Counted from the stretch's first letter, positions 8,038-17,000 are shown. The stretch: DNA of 64,000 nt from Chloroflexota bacterium (GCA_004347695.1 SLTK01000002.1:62001-126000); one strand, 5' to 3'. A program made the numbers and translations. Notes: generated from the letters alone by a model not told the origin.

Positions 8038-8517
8038 TCAACCTACCTTGATGTAGATGTCATCGTTTTCGATATTAAATTCGTATCGATCCAAAGGCCG
8101 TGGAGGGGGGCCGGCCAGTACAGTCCCCTGCTTGTCATAAACTCCGTTGTGACAGGGGCAGAAAAATTCCTGACGCTCCTCGATCCAGCGCACCCGACAG
8201 GCCAGGTGCGTGCAAATATTCGACATGACGGCATAATCACGCCCATCTTCTGTATAGACATACACCATAATTTCGTCCTGATCGGTGATCCACCCCGTCT
8301 CCCGTTCCACTTTGAGCGAGAATAATGTCGGTGTGCCTGGCGTGACTTTAGAGATCGAGCCAAGCCGCATCCAGCCGCTGCTCTCATCTTTCTTTAGCAC
8401 TGGTTTGACAACGAAAATGGCGGCCGGTATTCCAAAAAGGGCGGTTAGCACCCCTCCAATTCCTACTGTAACTTTTTCTAAAAATTTCCGTCGGCTGAGT
8501 TTGAATTCTTCACTCAC
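8038..8517 (-). CDS. Rieske iron-sulfur protein
   Basis: A 159-residue Rieske [2Fe-2S] protein. The N-terminus has SRRKFLEK followed by a hydrophobic helix (about 18-38), a Tat-type signal that normally stays as the membrane anchor. Cluster ligands are C102 and H104 (CTHLAC) and C120 and H123 (CPCHNG); C107 and C122 would form the stabilising disulfide. GPPPRPL is the conserved Pro loop. The start is GTG at 8517, with AGGAGG six bases before it; the ATG two bases upstream is out of frame and meets an immediate stop. It passes electrons from quinol to the c-type hemes and is the first gene of the rieske-b6-subunit IV set. Confidence 0.95.
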   Translation of the reverse strand: MSEEFKLSRRKFLEKVTVGIGGVLTALFGIPAAIFVVKPVLKKDESSGWMRLGSISKVTPGTPTLFSLKVERETGWITDQDEIMVYVYTEDGRDYAVMSNICTHLACRVRWIEERQEFFCPCHNGVYDKQGTVLAGPPPRPLDRYEFNIENDDIYIKVG

Positions 8518-8628
8518 ATTAAGCCTCCTGACAAAATGTTTCTTTCGATATCACTCAAAAATTGGGGGTAAGGGCTGAGAGTTAATCTCAGCCCATACCC
8601 CAGGATTTGCTTGTTGAAAGGGAAAACT

Positions 8629-9315
8629 TTACTGAACCGGTACGCTCTCGATGGGAATAGCACCCGGAATAGGCAGCTTTTCAGGATTGGGTACACCCTT
8701 CTCATTGACGTCGACCTTTTCAGTCAGAAGCTCCCAGTTACCCTCACCGTTCACATTATGGCAGGTGAAACAACTGCCGCCGTAATGCAGCTTGAAATAT
8801 TGAGAGGCCATATGGGCGGGATGGACGATGTCGCGCAGCGATAAAGGCGCTATGACCCCCATGCCGGCGCGGTCGCCTGAACCGGCCGCATGGCATTGCA
8901 GACAAACGGTCACCCTGACATCGTCTTTAGGACTGATGGGGGTTCCATCCAACGATACCTCAGGATGTTCCCTGCCCCGCGCCTCGACACGTTCCGCTGC
9001 CTCGAACGACAGGGTATAGGCACCAGTCTCGGCGTCGACCAGGACATGGCAGGCTGGACAACCGCGTCGAACGTCTTCGGTTGCGGGGAAAGAAATTCCG
9101 GCCAGCTTGGCTGCAGTTTCGAGCGCTTTGGTCTGGTCCTCCGTCAGGCTCGTTTCACCTGTCCCTGCGGGTCCAGCAGGACCAGCAGGCCCCGCAGGCC
9201 CGGCAGGACCAGCAGGACCGGCTGGTCCCTGTGGTCCAACAGGGCCTGCACAGGCTGCCAACACCAGGCCCCCTAAAACAATCGTTGCGATGAAAAAAAT
9301 AAGCTTTCTTGCCAT
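8629..9315 (-). CDS. Triheme cytochrome c lipoprotein with collagen-like linker
   Basis: A 228-residue exported lipoprotein. The signal peptide ends in the lipobox VLAAC (lipidated Cys22). Residues 24-52 are about nine uninterrupted Gly-Pro-X triplets, nearly all GPA, a collagen-like stalk. Three CxxCH motifs follow (CPACH at 86, CLQCH at 138, CFTCH at 182), with extra histidines (IVHPAHM, KLHYGG) that could act as distal ligands, as in NapC/NrfH- or tetraheme-like small cytochromes. It is anchored outside the membrane and probably exchanges electrons with the bc complex encoded immediately downstream on the same strand. The codons of the stalk form a GC-rich tandem repeat at about 9155-9245, prone to length change. 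Its electron partner is inferred from position only. Confidence 0.87.
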   Translation of the reverse strand: MARKLIFFIATIVLGGLVLAACAGPVGPQGPAGPAGPAGPAGPAGPAGPAGTGETSLTEDQTKALETAAKLAGISFPATEDVRRGCPACHVLVDAETGAYTLSFEAAERVEARGREHPEVSLDGTPISPKDDVRVTVCLQCHAAGSGDRAGMGVIAPLSLRDIVHPAHMASQYFKLHYGGSCFTCHNVNGEGNWELLTEKVDVNEKGVPNPEKLPIPGAIPIESVPVQ

Positions 9316-9440
9316 TTTTTCCTCCTTGAAGATTTGAGTAGATTGGGTTAGCGATATTTACCTGGATATTCTCCTCATTTGACCTCTCTTGTCCCATGAT
9401 TTCGTCAGCGCGATTAATGGAATTTGGCTGATGAGTTGAG

Positions 9441-9797
9441 TCATGCTGATGTCAGCCCTGCAGGCTTACCGAGAACGAATTGGAGCAAATCCCCGGCTTC
9501 TACTACCGTCTGGTGTTCGCGCTGGAAAAGGTTGATTTTGTTATCTTCAAGGCTTAGTCCAATCAGGCGAACATCCCAGGTCTCAGCTTGCAGGATATCC
9601 ATCAGATCTGCCGGGAAACCGGCAGCCGTCCTTTCGAATAAAATGGTGTCTGGTTGAAGATTGAGGATTTCTTCATGCACGGTTGACATGTTCTGGGCTG
9701 CACCCACCCATATCACATCAGGATGTTTCAAGAGCAAACGCGCAGATTCGTAAAAGAGGGGATTTTTCCAGATCACGAATACGCGCCGTACGGTCAT
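9441..9797 (-). CDS. Degenerate receiver-domain protein
   Basis: A 118-residue single-domain protein that follows the NarL-type receiver pattern: RRVFVIWKNPLFYESARLLL resembles the beta1-alpha1 unit, and QPDTILFERT the beta3 strand. The phosphorylation chemistry is lost: the acidic pair is WK, the acceptor position is Glu in ILFE, and the late lysine is not evident. It has no DNA-binding domain. A glutamate at the acceptor site can mimic a phosphorylated state in some receivers, so it might be a constant partner for the neighbouring kinase system. It lies between the two-component genes and the cytochrome genes on the same strand. Function is inferred; the fold assignment is moderately sure. 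Confidence 0.6.
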   Translation of the reverse strand: MTVRRVFVIWKNPLFYESARLLLKHPDVIWVGAAQNMSTVHEEILNLQPDTILFERTAAGFPADLMDILQAETWDVRLIGLSLEDNKINLFQREHQTVVEAGDLLQFVLGKPAGLTSA

Positions 9798-9885
9798 TAT
9801 TAGTTTGCCCTCTTTCCTGAATATCCTTAAAATAATATTAATAAAAATGGATTTCGATTGGTATCGTTTAAACTGCTAAACCACT

Positions 9886-9921
9886 CAGAAAAAAACGCCA
9901 ATTTTGCTGGCGTTTTTTCTG
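9886..9921. terminator. Bidirectional rho-independent terminator
   Basis: Near-perfect inverted repeat with AACGCCA and TGGCGTT as the GC part of the stem, flanked by A7 on one side and T6 on the other, with a short loop. It lies directly downstream of the NarL-type regulator gene (stop at 9959, minus strand) and should end the kinase/regulator transcript. Confidence 0.85.
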
Positions 9922-9958
9922 AAATACTGGCTATTCCATTGTTCTATCTGAGTATGAC

Positions 9959-10612
9959 TTATTTATCCTGGATAAGTCCGCGTTGACGTGCATATTGAAT
10001 CAATTCGCGCCGGTTATTCAAGCCGAGTTTTGCCATTAAATTGCTGCGATGGGTGTGTACGGTACTTGGGCTAATGACCAACTTTTCAGCGATTTCTTTT
10101 GTACTGGATCCTTCGCTGATCAAGCGCAGAATCTCCTTTTCGCGCGGGCTCAAGGAAGTTCCTGAACCTTCTCCCCATTGGATCGAATTGAGATAGTCTT
10201 TGACCAGCATTTGTGCCATAGTCGGATAAAGAAAGACTTCGCCGCGACCGACTACTCGAACCGCATGGATCAAATCACTGGTCTCTGCGCCTTTTAGAAT
10301 ATAGCCCGATGCGCCAGCTTTTAGCATTTCAAAAAAATATTCATCGGAGCGGTGCATTGTAAGCACCAGCACTTTAATCTCTGGCCAACGGGCTTTAATT
10401 TGACGCGTTGCCTCCAAACCATCCATCCCTGGCATGGCAATGTCCATCAACACGACGTCGGGATGATAAGCTTCAGCCAACTTTAGCGCTTCGGCACCAT
10501 CTAATGCCTCGCCAACGACATCGATATCCGCTTCGGCTTTCAACAGCAGCCGCAAACCAGTGCGGACGATGGTATGGTCATCCGCAATAAGTACGCGTAT
10601 AAGATTATTCAT
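9959..10612 (-). CDS. NarL/FixJ-type response regulator
   Basis: A 217-residue regulator from the ATG at 10612 (MNNLIRVLIADDH). The receiver domain has ADDH, the acceptor aspartate in VVLMDIAMPGMDG, and a lysine in GYILKGA. The C-terminal LuxR-type helix-turn-helix is clear: LSPREKEILRLISEG, then TKEIAEKLVISPSTVHTH. The start overlaps the end of the kinase gene by 8 bp, so the pair is translationally coupled; a longer frame to 10693 lies inside the kinase gene and is unlikely. It should be phosphorylated by the c-heme kinase upstream and bind promoters in the cytoplasm. The nearby bc complex and cytochrome genes are the obvious candidate targets, though no binding site was identified. Confidence 0.93.
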   Translation of the reverse strand: MNNLIRVLIADDHTIVRTGLRLLLKAEADIDVVGEALDGAEALKLAEAYHPDVVLMDIAMPGMDGLEATRQIKARWPEIKVLVLTMHRSDEYFFEMLKAGASGYILKGAETSDLIHAVRVVGRGEVFLYPTMAQMLVKDYLNSIQWGEGSGTSLSPREKEILRLISEGSSTKEIAEKLVISPSTVHTHRSNLMAKLGLNNRRELIQYARQRGLIQDK

Positions 10613-12242
10613 TATCGACCTGGGGCAGGGGAATTCGCACCTGTAAGCGAGTTCCCTCTCCGATTCGAGAGGTGATTTGCATTGTTCCTCCACATTGTCC
10701 TACTCGTTCCTGGATGCCGAGCAAACCCAACCCGCGAGGGTTGTCCGCTTCACGACGGATTGTTTCCGGGTTGAAACCATGACCATTATCGAAAATTTCC
10801 CCGGTGAAAATACCGGCGTGCTCTGCAAGATTGATCGTTACATGGTTTGCGCCTGAATGTCTTACGATATTGCTCAAGGCCTCCTGGAAAATGCGATAGA
10901 GCGCCGTCTCGATTGAGGATGGAAGCCGTTTTTTCAACTTGGATGAATCCAGAGTGAATGTAAATTGACCTTCGGGGAGTACTTTTTTAGCGAGTGATCG
11001 CAACGCGGCTACCAGACCCAGATCATCCAGAATCGATGGGCGCAACGCCAGGATAAGCTCGTACATCTGCTGCGTTGTCTTGTCGATCAAGCCACGGGTA
11101 AGGGATAATTGTTCGAGCGCTCGTTCCGGGTCAGTTTGGATGTATTGCTCCATCACTTCTGAATGCAGCGCCAACCCGGACAGGGATTGGCCCAGGTCAT
11201 CATGCAGCTCCCGCGCCACCCGTTTGCGTTCATCTTCCTGGGCCGTGATCAATCGTTTGAGTAATTCCTGCTGGCGAGTTGTCTGATGCTGGAGATCCTG
11301 CGAGAGCGCCTGGTTTTCAGACTCTTCGGCCTGAATTTGTTGGGCCATTTTATTAAATACCGCCTTCAGTTGACCAATCTCATCCTGACTGCCGGTCTCC
11401 AGGTGCAGGTCCCGGTTGCCGCTTCCGAATCCGGCCAGCGCTGCTGCAACTTTTTCCAGGGGGGTGACCACCAGACGCCCCATTGCCAGGTTAACAACGA
11501 TCAGGGTGACCAGTATCAGGCCCAATGCCCAGAACAGGTTTTCACGCAGATCAGAAGCCAGCGCAGTCTCGAATGGCGCGGTATAGATGTCGGTGAGCAG
11601 CAGCCCAATTAACCGTTGTTGTGGATCATGACACGCCGAACATTCCGGGTTATTCTCGATCGGCTGCATGCTGCGGAATACGCGCTGTCCGTCCTCTGCC
11701 GAAACCATGATACCTTTTGGTCTTTCCAGAGGGGGCAAGTCATGGCACGGCCGACAGGTCGGATTGGTGTTGTCCAATCGCACCCCAATCCCAGCGCCGT
11801 TGGAGGCGAAGATCACTTTTCCAGCAGTGTTAATAATGTATACAACCCGGAAATTTTGATTCTTTCCAACTACATCCAGTATTCTTTGCACATCCACGAA
11901 GTTGGATTCCAACATCGAATGCTGCAAAGTGTCCTCGATCAACTGGCCATTATAGGAAGCCATGACGGAGAGGTTGCTTAAAAGGTCAGAACGGTAGCGC
12001 GTATATTCGATGATGGTAAAGGTACTCAGAACCAAAACCAGCGGTATGGCAATCCCAAAAGTGACTTTAGCGCGCAAACTACGATCAAAGGGATTGGAGA
12101 ATAATTGATTGAGAAATCGCTTTATCAAATCCCCATACCTGTAACCTGGCCAATATCTCTGGATGTCTTTGAATTTTGGAGAATGTGGGTTGCTGCTGAA
12201 ATACCAAACCGCAGGCTCGCTGCCCTGAACCGGATTGGTCAT
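10605..12242 (-). CDS. NarX-like sensor histidine kinase with two c-heme motifs
   Basis: A 545-residue membrane kinase. Helix 1 (about 60-80) and helix 2 (236-255) bracket an extracytoplasmic sensor domain holding two heme c motifs, CRPCH at 163-167 and CSACH at 201-205. A HAMP linker follows (256-305), then a coiled coil, a HisKA_3 domain with RELHDDLGQ (H347), and an ATPase domain with NHGFN-like N- and G-boxes (DNGHGFNPETI, GLGLLGIQERV). The sensor probably binds heme covalently and reads redox state or a diatomic gas. It is coupled to the overlapping NarL-type regulator. The ATG at 12242 lacks a Shine-Dalgarno. About 55 residues precede helix 1, so a later start is possible, but no better one is visible. 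Confidence 0.9.
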   Translation of the reverse strand: MTNPVQGSEPAVWYFSSNPHSPKFKDIQRYWPGYRYGDLIKRFLNQLFSNPFDRSLRAKVTFGIAIPLVLVLSTFTIIEYTRYRSDLLSNLSVMASYNGQLIEDTLQHSMLESNFVDVQRILDVVGKNQNFRVVYIINTAGKVIFASNGAGIGVRLDNTNPTCRPCHDLPPLERPKGIMVSAEDGQRVFRSMQPIENNPECSACHDPQQRLIGLLLTDIYTAPFETALASDLRENLFWALGLILVTLIVVNLAMGRLVVTPLEKVAAALAGFGSGNRDLHLETGSQDEIGQLKAVFNKMAQQIQAEESENQALSQDLQHQTTRQQELLKRLITAQEDERKRVARELHDDLGQSLSGLALHSEVMEQYIQTDPERALEQLSLTRGLIDKTTQQMYELILALRPSILDDLGLVAALRSLAKKVLPEGQFTFTLDSSKLKKRLPSSIETALYRIFQEALSNIVRHSGANHVTINLAEHAGIFTGEIFDNGHGFNPETIRREADNPRGLGLLGIQERVGQCGGTMQITSRIGEGTRLQVRIPLPQVDNE

Positions 12243-12492
12243 AAATATCTAAAAATTGTATCATTATTTCTTTTATGTTTATGATCCTATTCGTTGTCAA
12301 TGACACGCAGCCGTTGGCGGCCAATGAAAATATGCTGATTTGCCTACGATTTACAGTTCGGCAAACCGCATTCATGGCTGGTATATAAATTGCAATTCTG
12401 ACACGAGGGTATAATGGAGGAAATCCATCTCCTCCGGTTGACGCGAACCCGGCGGTCAACTGCGCCCAATCATCGACCAAAGGTATTCCGCT

Positions 12493-14988
12493 GTGCTCGA
12501 CCTCTCCATCTATAAATACAACTTGATTGCGGGAAACGAAGACCCGGAAATGCCGGGTTTATTTACTGGCGTGCCTCCTCGGCGGGCAGCCAGGGGCAGA
12601 GAACAAGACCGCCTGGTGCTTAACCTTTCCTTTGAGAACAGTGCAACGCTTCCGCCCGAACTCCAGCGTGAGTTCCTGGAAAAACTGACCGTACTGTTTT
12701 ATAACACCCCGGGGACTGTGACTTTTGCCTTGAAGGCTATCGTCAGCCAATTGAATGACCGCTTGCTCGCGCGCAATTTGCGCGCCCGGGAGGGCGCTAC
12801 AGCGATTGGGATTTTTCAAGCGCTGGTCTTGCACGGCGAGACGGTCATCATTGCACAATCCGGTCCGGCGCACGCCTACATCCTTGGGCAGAATTCGGTC
12901 GAACATTATTACGAGGCTGACGATACTGGACCGGGTCTGGGCGCCAGCCGTGTGGCTGCGGTGCGCTTTTACCGCGCAGATTTGCACCCGGGTGATCGGG
13001 TATTGTTATGCGCCTATCCGCCGGCCTATTGGTCCACTGCCAGCCTGGAGGGCAGTGCCCGAGTAGGGGTGGGTGATTTACGCAACCTGCTCACCGGCCA
13101 GGCGTCGAAAGAGCTGCGCTTTCTTTTGCTGCAGGCAGCCAGGGGTAAAGGCGAGTTGCTCGTTTTGAGCCTGCATACCGTTGAAACACCAGTAAGCAGA
13201 CCCCTTGCAAGCGAAGCAACCGGTTCAACGGCTGCACCAGTGGTTGGAACCCCTAATTCATCCCAGACTCAAACTTCCGCTGGCGTATTCCTTTCCGGGG
13301 AGCCGCTGGCGCCGGATGAATCTCAGGTTTCCACCACTATCGCCGATAGCGGCGATAGGGTAGTGGGGCTTTTCGCCGGTTTGCTTGCCTCGCGCAAGAA
13401 GCCGGATTCACTGCCAGAACCAGAGACCCCCATACCGGCTGCGAACGCCGCCCCCCAAAATGCAATGCCAGAGCAAGAGGATGTAGCCGACTTTGAAACT
13501 TTCACTGCCGGTGCAGGCAGCCAGTCCGTTGAGCCAACGGTCGAGCCCTGGTCGCCGGATCGCGGTGAGCCAGATTTTTCGCTTTACCCGGAAGCAGCGA
13601 CTGCTGACTCCCAAGACGTCGCCGCCGGCCACAAGTCTGCCAGACGACCGCTGCGCACCCGCACCGCTCTGGCCAAAGGCTTGCGCGGCTGGCGCGCCTT
13701 AAAACAAAAGGTCGGGGCGGTATTTTCGGTAATACTCGCCCGAATCGTCCCCGGTCAAGCCGATAAACTCCCAAGTATTCCTCAGGGTGTGCTGATATTC
13801 ATTGCCGTTGCCGTTCCGTTGATCATCGTTGCTGTGGCTACCACGGTCTACATTCAAAACGGACGTGGGGAACAGCATGAGGTCTTTATGGCACAGGCGC
13901 GCGAGGCGGTTGCCCAGGCTCAGGCGCAGACTGACCCGGTGCTGCAACGGGTAAACTATGCGGCGGCGCTTGACTGGGTCAAGAAAGCTGAAGAATACGG
14001 GATTACGGACGAGTCGAAATCGTTTAAATCCCAGATCGCCAGCGCGATCGATGCCATGGACGGGATTTCCCGCTTCGACCTTCACCCGGCGCTTTCCAGC
14101 GATTTCGACCGTGGTGTACGCATCACCCAAATCTGGAGTTCGCAGACAGAAGACATTTACCTGCTCGATGGCGCCAACGGTCGAGTGCTGCGCATGGTCT
14201 ATACCCGGCCGGGCTACGAACTCGATCCACAATTTACCTGCGGCCCCGGCATGGTTGGCAGCTTGATTGTCGGTCCGCTGGTGGATTTTGTCCTGGCGCC
14301 CTCCGGCAATCCCTTCGATGCCGTGGCGATGGGCGTGGACGCTTCGGGCAATCTGCTGTACTGCTCGCTCAACACCGGTAAGACCACTGCTACCACACTG
14401 CCGCCCCCTGACGCCGGTTGGGGCAAAATTCAGGCGGTTGCTTACCAATCCAATGTTCTGAGCATTCTGGACACCGGCGGGAATGCCGTCTGGCGTTTTG
14501 AGGGTTTTGGGCTGGACTTCAGCAACAAACCGCGCTTGTTTTTCGACAATATCGTGCCTAACCTGTCAGGCGCAATCGACCTGGCCATCTATCTGGATGA
14601 TTTGTTCGTGCTCAATCAGGATGGTCATATGATTCTGTGCACATACAGTAATGTCGAGGTGACCCCCACCCGTTGCACGGATCCCTATCCTTACCGGGTC
14701 GGCACCGCCGGGCAGACCCCGCAAGAAATGGTGTCGCTGGACGCGCAATTTACCCAGATTCAGGCTACTCAACCGCCGGAGCCATCCCTGTATTTCCTGG
14801 ATACCTCAGGGCGGGCGGTTTACCAGTTCAGCATGTCGCTGAACTTTGTGCGCCGGCTGCAGCCGATTACCAACGGTGATAACCCATTGCCTGATTCAGC
14901 TCCGACGGCACTGACGGTTACGGCCGGCCGCAACCTCGTCATGGCTTACGATAACCGGGTGTTCATCGCCGCCATGCCCGCGCCGTAG
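12493..14988 (+). CDS. PP2C-like/transmembrane/propeller-like protein
   Basis: An 831-residue three-part protein. Residues about 40-220 read like a PP2C-type phosphatase fold (GATAIGIFQALVL, VIIAQSGPAHAYIL, LHPGDRVLLCAYPP), but the metal-binding DGxGG signature is absent, so it is probably not a phosphatase. A Pro/Ala/Glu-rich linker (about 230-400) leads to one membrane helix (about 428-452, VLIFIAVAVPLIIVAVAT). The outer part (about 520-831) has repeated strand motifs such as DIYLLDGANGRVLRM and LFVLNQDGHMI, resembling an NHL- or YVTN-type beta-propeller. The start is GTG at 12493. It stands alone, divergent from the kinase gene. A signal-transfer role from outside to inside is a guess. Chloroflexota carry similar proteins of unknown role. 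Confidence 0.6.
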   Translation: MLDLSIYKYNLIAGNEDPEMPGLFTGVPPRRAARGREQDRLVLNLSFENSATLPPELQREFLEKLTVLFYNTPGTVTFALKAIVSQLNDRLLARNLRAREGATAIGIFQALVLHGETVIIAQSGPAHAYILGQNSVEHYYEADDTGPGLGASRVAAVRFYRADLHPGDRVLLCAYPPAYWSTASLEGSARVGVGDLRNLLTGQASKELRFLLLQAARGKGELLVLSLHTVETPVSRPLASEATGSTAAPVVGTPNSSQTQTSAGVFLSGEPLAPDESQVSTTIADSGDRVVGLFAGLLASRKKPDSLPEPETPIPAANAAPQNAMPEQEDVADFETFTAGAGSQSVEPTVEPWSPDRGEPDFSLYPEAATADSQDVAAGHKSARRPLRTRTALAKGLRGWRALKQKVGAVFSVILARIVPGQADKLPSIPQGVLIFIAVAVPLIIVAVATTVYIQNGRGEQHEVFMAQAREAVAQAQAQTDPVLQRVNYAAALDWVKKAEEYGITDESKSFKSQIASAIDAMDGISRFDLHPALSSDFDRGVRITQIWSSQTEDIYLLDGANGRVLRMVYTRPGYELDPQFTCGPGMVGSLIVGPLVDFVLAPSGNPFDAVAMGVDASGNLLYCSLNTGKTTATTLPPPDAGWGKIQAVAYQSNVLSILDTGGNAVWRFEGFGLDFSNKPRLFFDNIVPNLSGAIDLAIYLDDLFVLNQDGHMILCTYSNVEVTPTRCTDPYPYRVGTAGQTPQEMVSLDAQFTQIQATQPPEPSLYFLDTSGRAVYQFSMSLNFVRRLQPITNGDNPLPDSAPTALTVTAGRNLVMAYDNRVFIAAMPAP

Positions 14989-15069
14989 GCCTGCAATGAA
15001 TACAAACCCTGTGTGGTCGTAAACGCCATCCACATAATGCCACATTTGAAGCAATAATCTATTATTGCC

Positions 15070-15198
15070 GGTAGAGGGCCGTCTCAAAAGAATAAATTTG
15101 TCATTTATTCCACCACATATGCGGGATGGGGTGGAACCCATCCCCTACCTGTAGGGGCGGGTTTCCACGCCCGCCCGCTTTTGAGACAGCCCCCTACC
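15070..15198. mobile_element. MITE-like element, copy 1
   Basis: 129 bp bounded by 21-base terminal inverted repeats: left GGTAGAGGGCCGTCTCAAAAG, matched at 19 of 21 positions by the reverse complement of the right end (cttttgagacagccccctacc). It has no coding capacity. The interior (AATAAATTTGTCAT, ATTCCACCACAT, GCGGGATGGG) recurs in inverse orientation at 47587-47683. A GGGCTGTCTCAAAA-like end is common among transposase-dependent elements, so a related insertion sequence elsewhere in the genome probably moves it. Confidence 0.75.
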
Positions 15199-15216
15199 AG
15201 GGTATTCTGGCTTGAG

Positions 15217-16944
15217 TTATTTACGACCGCGAGCTTTCAGCCAGGCTGTTAATTTTTCCGCCGGCCAGGTATTGATCACTGCTTCGGGTTTCACCCAGGC
15301 CCGCCGGGCAACAGAAACTCCATACTCGCGCAAGTCCAGATCATTGGGCGAATGGGCATCGGTGTTGATCGTGAGTGGAATGCCCATTTCAGCAGCACGC
15401 CGGGCATAGACCTCATCCAGATCCAGCCGGGCCGGGTTGGCATTAATCTCCAGCGCCAGGCCGTGCTCTTTTGCTGACGCCAGCACAGCGTCCATATCCA
15501 GATCGGCGCCTTCGCGGTTGGGCAGCAGCCGCCCACTGGGGTGCCCGATGATATCGACGTGCGGGTTGCGCATCACTTTCAGCAACCGCTCGGTGATTTC
15601 TTTGCGCGGCTGGCGCAGGCTGACATGTAGCGAGGCAATCACAATGTCCAACCGGGCTAAAACTTCATCCGGGTGATCCAGCGTACCGTCCGCTTTGATT
15701 TCCACCTCTGCACCTTGCAGGAGAAGAATATCGCTGCCTATTTCCTTTTGTACCTGATCGATCTCCACGCGCTGTTTGAGCAGATCTTCAGCTTTCAACC
15801 CACCGGCAATACCCAGCGAGGCGCTATGGTCGGTAATAGCCAGCACCTTCAGCCCGCGTTGGTGGGCTGCATCCGTCATTTCGCGGATCGAGCTGACACC
15901 GTCGCTCCAGGTGGTGTGACTGTGCAGTTCGGCTTTCAGTGCCGAGGTATGCAGCAGCGCCGGTAATTTCCCAGCCAGGGCTGCCTGAATTTCTCCATGG
16001 TCTTCGCGCAGTTCCGGGGGAATCCAGGGCAGGTTAAGCGCCTGGTAAAGCGCTTCCTCGTCCGGGTAGCTGACCAGTTTTCCGTCCGGGCCGGTCAGGC
16101 CACGCTCAGAGAGCGACCAGCCTTGTTTCAACGCCAGCTCGCGCAGGCGCACATTATGCTCCTTAGAGCCGGTAGCATATTGCAGCAGGCTGCCAAAATT
16201 GGCTGCCGGTTGAATCCACAACTGCAGCTTGAGCCCACTCTTTAATTCGATGCTGGATTTATTCTCACCTTGCCCGAGCACCCGTTCTACCTCGGCATGG
16301 CCGGTGAAGGCCTTCATCAGTGCATTCGGGTCCTCGCAAGCCGCTACCAGATCCAGATCGCCGATGGTGGAACGCCAGCGCCGCAGGCTGCCGGCAAATT
16401 CGGCCTGCTGAACACAGGACTGCGCCCGCAGCCACTCGATCCACCGCAGCCCAATTGGCCGGGCAACGCCAAGTGTCATGCGGTGAGAGCGGCGCCGCAA
16501 TGCGGCTATCCCTTCCAGAATACGCTGTTCGGATTTTTCACCCATCCCTGGCAGGCTGCGCAACTGTCGCTCCTGAGCGGCCATTTCCAGCGCATTCAAC
16601 GAGGTAATACCGGCCTGCTTCCAGAACAGCGCCACCTTTTTCGGCCCGACATCCGGCACTTCCAGGATTTCCAATAATGAGACGGGTACTTCTGCCTCGA
16701 GTTTCTCCAAAAAGGCGAGCTTACCGGTATCCAATAGTTCGGTAATTTTTTCGGCAATGGCTTTGCCAATCCCCGGGATACTGGTCAGGGGCTGAGTTGC
16801 GCGGTAAGCATCAGCTTCCTGCCCTAGCGTGCGCAGGCTTTCAGCCGCGCGCCGGTAAGCCAGTGTGACATAGATTACTTCGCCTTTGATTTCGAGCAAA
16901 TCGGCAATTTTTTCGAAGGTTTGGGCAAGTTCCACATTGTTCAT
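15217..16944 (-). CDS. polX: Family X DNA polymerase with PHP domain (PolX)
   Basis: A 575-residue PolX. An N-terminal helical and helix-hairpin-helix part (about 1-150; ...SIPGIGKAIAEKI, VPDVGPKKVALF, LPGMGEKSEQRI) binds DNA. The polymerase domain carries the nucleotidyltransferase signature FAGSLRRWRSTIGDLDLV, with two metal-binding Asp. The C-terminal PHP domain (from about 330) has HSHTTWSDG, ITDHS, GAEVEI, HVSLRQP-like and NTDAHS metal ligands for 3'-5' exonuclease or phosphatase activity. It fills short gaps in DNA repair. I chose the second ATG (16944) because TATAAT ends six bases before it, with no Shine-Dalgarno, as in a leaderless mRNA; 16950 would add two residues. It is divergent from the D-serine dehydratase-like gene. 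Confidence 0.95.
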   Translation of the reverse strand: MNNVELAQTFEKIADLLEIKGEVIYVTLAYRRAAESLRTLGQEADAYRATQPLTSIPGIGKAIAEKITELLDTGKLAFLEKLEAEVPVSLLEILEVPDVGPKKVALFWKQAGITSLNALEMAAQERQLRSLPGMGEKSEQRILEGIAALRRRSHRMTLGVARPIGLRWIEWLRAQSCVQQAEFAGSLRRWRSTIGDLDLVAACEDPNALMKAFTGHAEVERVLGQGENKSSIELKSGLKLQLWIQPAANFGSLLQYATGSKEHNVRLRELALKQGWSLSERGLTGPDGKLVSYPDEEALYQALNLPWIPPELREDHGEIQAALAGKLPALLHTSALKAELHSHTTWSDGVSSIREMTDAAHQRGLKVLAITDHSASLGIAGGLKAEDLLKQRVEIDQVQKEIGSDILLLQGAEVEIKADGTLDHPDEVLARLDIVIASLHVSLRQPRKEITERLLKVMRNPHVDIIGHPSGRLLPNREGADLDMDAVLASAKEHGLALEINANPARLDLDEVYARRAAEMGIPLTINTDAHSPNDLDLREYGVSVARRAWVKPEAVINTWPAEKLTAWLKARGRK

Positions 16945-16950
16945 TCGCAT

Positions 16951-16981
16951 ATTATACTTGCAGGCAGCTTCCTGATCTCAA
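16951..16981 (-). promoter_or_regulatory. polX promoter, leaderless type
   Basis: TATAAT at 16951-16956 (minus strand) lies six bases before the ATG at 16944, and TTGAGA at 16976-16981 is a possible -35 at 19-bp spacing. The expected transcription start falls on or next to the start codon. There is no ribosome site. Confidence 0.6.
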
Positions 16982-17000
16982 TATCGAATTCGAGGAAACC

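Noticed and set aside
9155..9245. Possible CRISPR or minisatellite
   Set aside because: The tandem repeat is a 9-base coding repeat without spacers and lies inside the cytochrome gene.
9107..9337. Plus-strand frame encoding Gly-Pro-Ala repeats
   Set aside because: It is the mirror of the collagen-like stalk in the real minus-strand cytochrome gene; GC-rich GPA codons read similarly on both strands.
12390..12415. TTGCAA/TATAAT promoter for the gene at 12493
   Set aside because: The -10 is good, but the spacing of 14 bp is too short to support the pair.
12085..12480. 131-residue minus-strand frame upstream of the kinase
   Set aside because: It overlaps the kinase start in another frame and has no family resemblance.
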